Positions 61,376 through 64,000 of a stretch of DNA of 64,000 nt are shown in pieces. Numbering within the stretch: the first letter of the stretch is position 1; the number at the start of each line of letters is the position of its first letter. Location: the IMG/VR virus record IMGVR_UViG_3300022213_000237, positions 105,568-169,567 of that record; one strand, 5' to 3'. The stretch is from a virus. Both the position numbers and the translations under genes were made by a program. The notes below the pieces were generated by a model, which was given only the letters and a program-made list of their open reading frames with translations, had not been told where the DNA came from and ran no database searches.

Positions 61376-63901
61376 ATGTTTGATATGCGCCAAATTAACA
61401 GAATGATGGATGCGGTCAAATCGCATTTGAGCGATAGAGCACCGCACCAGGGTGCAGCCTGTCATTTAAGCGGTAATTGTTATGTCCAAGCCGAAGCTCT
61501 GCATCACCTGCTTGGTGGCGAACAGACTGGATGGGTTCCGCACACACTCCAAGTTGATGGCGGACCACATTGGTTTCTTCGCCATAAACACAGCGGTACG
61601 ATTTTAGACCCGACTCGCCCAGAGACACCTTTGTCTTACGACCAAGGCAAGTTCACCGCCTTTCTTACTAAGCAGCCATCAAAACGCACTCAAGTGGTGT
61701 TGAATCGCATCGCTGGCGACCATGATCCCGTCTCTAAATCCGAAGACTTTGATAAGGCAGTTTTAGATCCTAATTCTGGGTATAGATTTGAGCATAAAGC
61801 CATACCCATGACGAATCACTATGGGACAACTCCCGAGTCTCGTTATTATAATATACATCAAGTCAGCGCCTTTGCTCCTAACGGTGAAGAAATAGGTAGA
61901 GCCACCTTTAATCACGATAAAGCGTCTAATACGTTAGAAACTGGAAATACCTTTGTACACGAAAATCATCGTCGTAAAGGTATTGCGTCAGCAATGTATT
62001 CGCATGCAGAAAAAGCTACTGGAATGAAGATAATTCCTTCCAAAGCTCAGTCTAAAGATGCTCAAGCTTTATGGGCAGCAAATTCTGCGAATAAACAATT
62101 TGGTAAATCCGAATCCTCAGCCGACCATAGCACAAAAACTGCGGCCAGCATCGCCGTCTTCAATAGTGAAGGTCACTTGCTAATGGGTCAGCGTAACGAC
62201 TCAAAGCGATGGACATTGCCTGGCGGCAAAATGGATGTCGGAGAACTGCCAGAAGAGTGTGCGCGCCGAGAACTTCAAGAAGAAGCCGGTCTACAAGCGA
62301 AGCGACTTAAATTCCTTGGTCGCGGAGTTGGAGGCAAAGACAGCGACTGGACAGTGTACTCTTTCGAAGCTCATTGCGACGACAAACCTGACGCCGGCAA
62401 CGACCCCGACAAAGAGTGCGATTCTTGGGAGTGGATTCCTGTAGCTGATGGTTTGCCGAAGGAAATCTCGAACCAGTTACATAATCGCGATCGCGACGTC
62501 ACTCTCCAGCTACTAGGCCTCCAATCAGGAAGCTTGGAGCCAACAGAGTTATCCAAAGGTTTAAAGCATAGATTCTTGGGCGCTATCGCCGCCGCAGGAT
62601 TAGCGATGTCGCCTCAAGCTCTTGCCGGTGAGCCCGACAAAAAGCCAAGCCTTAGCGGTCTGCACCACGAATTACATCCCATTGCGCAGCTTGAGTCTTC
62701 TGGTGGGAAAAATATTAACCATAAACCACACTCGCTTGGTGAATTTCATACTGCCGTCGGGGCAGTTGGATTGAAGCCAAGCACGGCACATGACGAATAT
62801 ATGAAGTCGTCGTGGTTACAAAAAGTATTCCCAAACATTAGCGATCCCCAAAAATTCACGCACGAATTCAAGAGGAACGACGCCCTCTACAATCACACAG
62901 CCACATCCCATTGGCACCGACTCAAAAAACTGTTTGGCGGTGATACAACTAAAGCCGCTTATGCGTGGCGTTGGGGTCAGGGAGCAGCACTTCGTGACGC
63001 TCCGGAAGTACAGGCCGGAGACCCTTATGTCCAGGCGTATCAGAAGCTTACTAGCAAAGCACGTGCGGCAGCAATGGGCCGACACCTGATCAACCCGCTT
63101 TCGAAAGAGGAAGTCGACAAGTGGACCTCAATGGGCTCGAAACCTTCAAAAGCTAAGTCGCTGCGTACTTTTGATCATTATTCGATGCAACCCGGTCTCA
63201 AAGAGTTGGACCCTAAATTCCAGGGCACTGGGTCGGTGGGGCCCGAGAAAGGTAGACCCAAACGTATTCCGCGTGTATACATGTACGCCGCCGATACCGC
63301 ACCAGAACAGCATGTGGCCGCCGCGTCTCGTGCCAAATACAGGGTTGAGTTACCGGCAGCAGCTAAATTCTATGACATGGGCGCAGATGAGCTTGGGTTA
63401 CTAGAACCCAAAATGCGTTCAACCAAATATGGCCAATTCTACGAACCAGCCGACCTCGACGAAGTAGAGCGTAAGATAAAGCGTTTAGGTTATCACGGTT
63501 ACCATAATTACATGTCTACCGCACCTAACGCTTACGCCGTATTTACTAAGGTTAAAGCCAAAGAATTGAAGAAGACGGAGTCCTCAACAGACCATCTCTC
63601 TAAAGTAGAACCCTGGTTCCAGGCCATGTTGGCACAGAATGAAGCCCGTAAGCAGAAGATTAATGAGTTAGTGCAAACCACCAGAGGTTCTGTATGGGCT
63701 AGTCGCAATGGTGGGCATTTAGTTGTAGGCAAAGACCCACATGATCGTAGTCGTTGGCGAGTTACTCCCATCCAAAGCGATGGTACGCCTACGAGCCACA
63801 CCGTTGCTCCAGACCATACCGAAGCACTCAAGACTGCTCATTCTCTTGGCGCCAACCTACTTGATGAGCCGGTTAAAAACTACCGTTGTAAAGCGGCCTA
63901 A
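61376..63901 (+). CDS. Multidomain polyvalent protein: papain-like, GNAT-like, Nudix and transglycosylase-like domains
   Basis: The 841-residue chain has recognisable parts in order. Residues 25-90: a Cys-His-Asp arrangement (GNCYVQAEAL, GPHWFLRHKHSG, ILDPT) like papain/NlpC or transglutaminase folds. About 155-225: VSAFAPNGEEIGRATF and ENHRRKGIASAMYSHAEKATG, a GNAT acetyltransferase motif. About 250-385: a Nudix domain with box GKMDVGE and RELQEEAG (residues 284-306 region). About 430-600: HPIAQLESSGGKNINHKP and AVGAVGLKP, resembling a lysozyme-like transglycosylase. The C-terminal 200 residues (VYMYAADTAPEQHVAA, VELPAAAKFYDM) are unassigned. Such chains are typical of polyvalent proteins that travel with phage DNA. 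Individual domains are likely; the cell-wall-cutting and ejection roles are inferred. Confidence 0.75.
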   Translation: MFDMRQINRMMDAVKSHLSDRAPHQGAACHLSGNCYVQAEALHHLLGGEQTGWVPHTLQVDGGPHWFLRHKHSGTILDPTRPETPLSYDQGKFTAFLTKQPSKRTQVVLNRIAGDHDPVSKSEDFDKAVLDPNSGYRFEHKAIPMTNHYGTTPESRYYNIHQVSAFAPNGEEIGRATFNHDKASNTLETGNTFVHENHRRKGIASAMYSHAEKATGMKIIPSKAQSKDAQALWAANSANKQFGKSESSADHSTKTAASIAVFNSEGHLLMGQRNDSKRWTLPGGKMDVGELPEECARRELQEEAGLQAKRLKFLGRGVGGKDSDWTVYSFEAHCDDKPDAGNDPDKECDSWEWIPVADGLPKEISNQLHNRDRDVTLQLLGLQSGSLEPTELSKGLKHRFLGAIAAAGLAMSPQALAGEPDKKPSLSGLHHELHPIAQLESSGGKNINHKPHSLGEFHTAVGAVGLKPSTAHDEYMKSSWLQKVFPNISDPQKFTHEFKRNDALYNHTATSHWHRLKKLFGGDTTKAAYAWRWGQGAALRDAPEVQAGDPYVQAYQKLTSKARAAAMGRHLINPLSKEEVDKWTSMGSKPSKAKSLRTFDHYSMQPGLKELDPKFQGTGSVGPEKGRPKRIPRVYMYAADTAPEQHVAAASRAKYRVELPAAAKFYDMGADELGLLEPKMRSTKYGQFYEPADLDEVERKIKRLGYHGYHNYMSTAPNAYAVFTKVKAKELKKTESSTDHLSKVEPWFQAMLAQNEARKQKINELVQTTRGSVWASRNGGHLVVGKDPHDRSRWRVTPIQSDGTPTSHTVAPDHTEALKTAHSLGANLLDEPVKNYRCKAA

Positions 63902-63911
63902 TCTTGGTAGC

Positions 63912-64000
63912 ATGGAATCGCTACCTCCTGAAGATATTCAGCTGCATAAATCCTTAAAAGGATACACCTTCGGTGAGCCACAACACGAGCCTGAGCTGGG
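63912..64000 (+). CDS. Start of a further gene cut by window end
   Basis: An ATG at 63912, ten bases after the stop of the polyvalent gene, opens a frame of 29 codons without stop to the edge (MESLPPEDIQLHKSL at the start). No identity can be given from so short a piece. Confidence 0.5.
   Translation, partial: MESLPPEDIQLHKSLKGYTFGEPQHEPEL

Noticed and set aside
1-64000. tRNA genes and CRISPR arrays
   Set aside because: No cloverleaf-like segment and no regularly spaced direct repeats were seen in the intergenic regions; a dedicated scan could still find a divergent tRNA.

Overview
The window is a 64 kb piece of the genome of a large tailed double-stranded DNA phage. Evidence: tightly packed genes with 1-8 base start/stop overlaps, a complete phage replication and recombination set, and a head module (terminase, portal, MuF-like protein, protease, scaffold-like protein, major capsid protein). 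No integrase, repressor, tRNA gene or CRISPR array was seen. The host cannot be named. A small lipoprotein next to a membrane-anchored coiled-coil protein hints at a Gram-negative host. Both window edges cut genes.

Layout. (1) 1-6694, minus strand: aminotransferase fragment, ATP-dependent DNA ligase, HExxH lipoprotein, coiled-coil membrane protein, ClpP-like protease and a DnaB-type helicase carrying an intein. (2) 6695-7008: divergent non-coding region with a promoter. (3) 7009-8851, plus strand: a zinc-finger protein with sigma-like features and a small zinc-ribbon relative. (4) 8848-30430, minus strand: primase, RecA/UvsX, SSB-like protein, a DNA polymerase III alpha subunit split into two genes by a split intein with an HNH gene between them, metallophosphoesterase, class II ribonucleotide reductase, RuvC-like resolvase, SbcC-like ATPase, and a GroEL carrying an intein. 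(5) 30431-30847: AT-rich divergent region with two perfect 13-bp inverted repeats. (6) 30848-36424, plus strand: winged-helix protein, P-loop NTPase, UvsW-like helicase, sigma-like protein, GroES-like protein, SbcD-like nuclease. (7) 36425-54963: packaging and head genes, including large terminase and MuF-like proteins with inteins, a protease-to-kinase-like fusion, a GGDEF-domain protein, scaffold-like protein and capsid protein, closed by an intrinsic terminator. (8) 55089-60076: free-standing homing endonuclease and a nucleotide-metabolism cassette (ThyX-like, dNMP kinase). (9) 60110-64000: connector-like proteins and an 841-residue multidomain polyvalent protein.

How it fits together. The phage appears to replicate with its own DnaE-type polymerase, DnaB-type helicase, primase, SSB and ligase, recombine with UvsX, UvsW, SbcCD and RuvC functions, make dNTPs with RNR, ThyX and dNMP kinase, and fold proteins with its own chaperonin pair. 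The outstanding feature is the load of protein-splicing elements: four cis inteins (DnaB, GroEL, TerL, MuF) and one split intein (DnaE), plus two free-standing endonucleases. The GroEL intein looks like class 3. The MuF intein carries a zinc-finger plus Vsr/PD-(D/E)XK nuclease instead of LAGLIDADG. The head module also encodes enzyme-like fusions (GGDEF plus DUF3293-like, kinase-like, Nudix plus GNAT-like) that could be packaged effectors. All assignments come from reading motifs; no database search was run.
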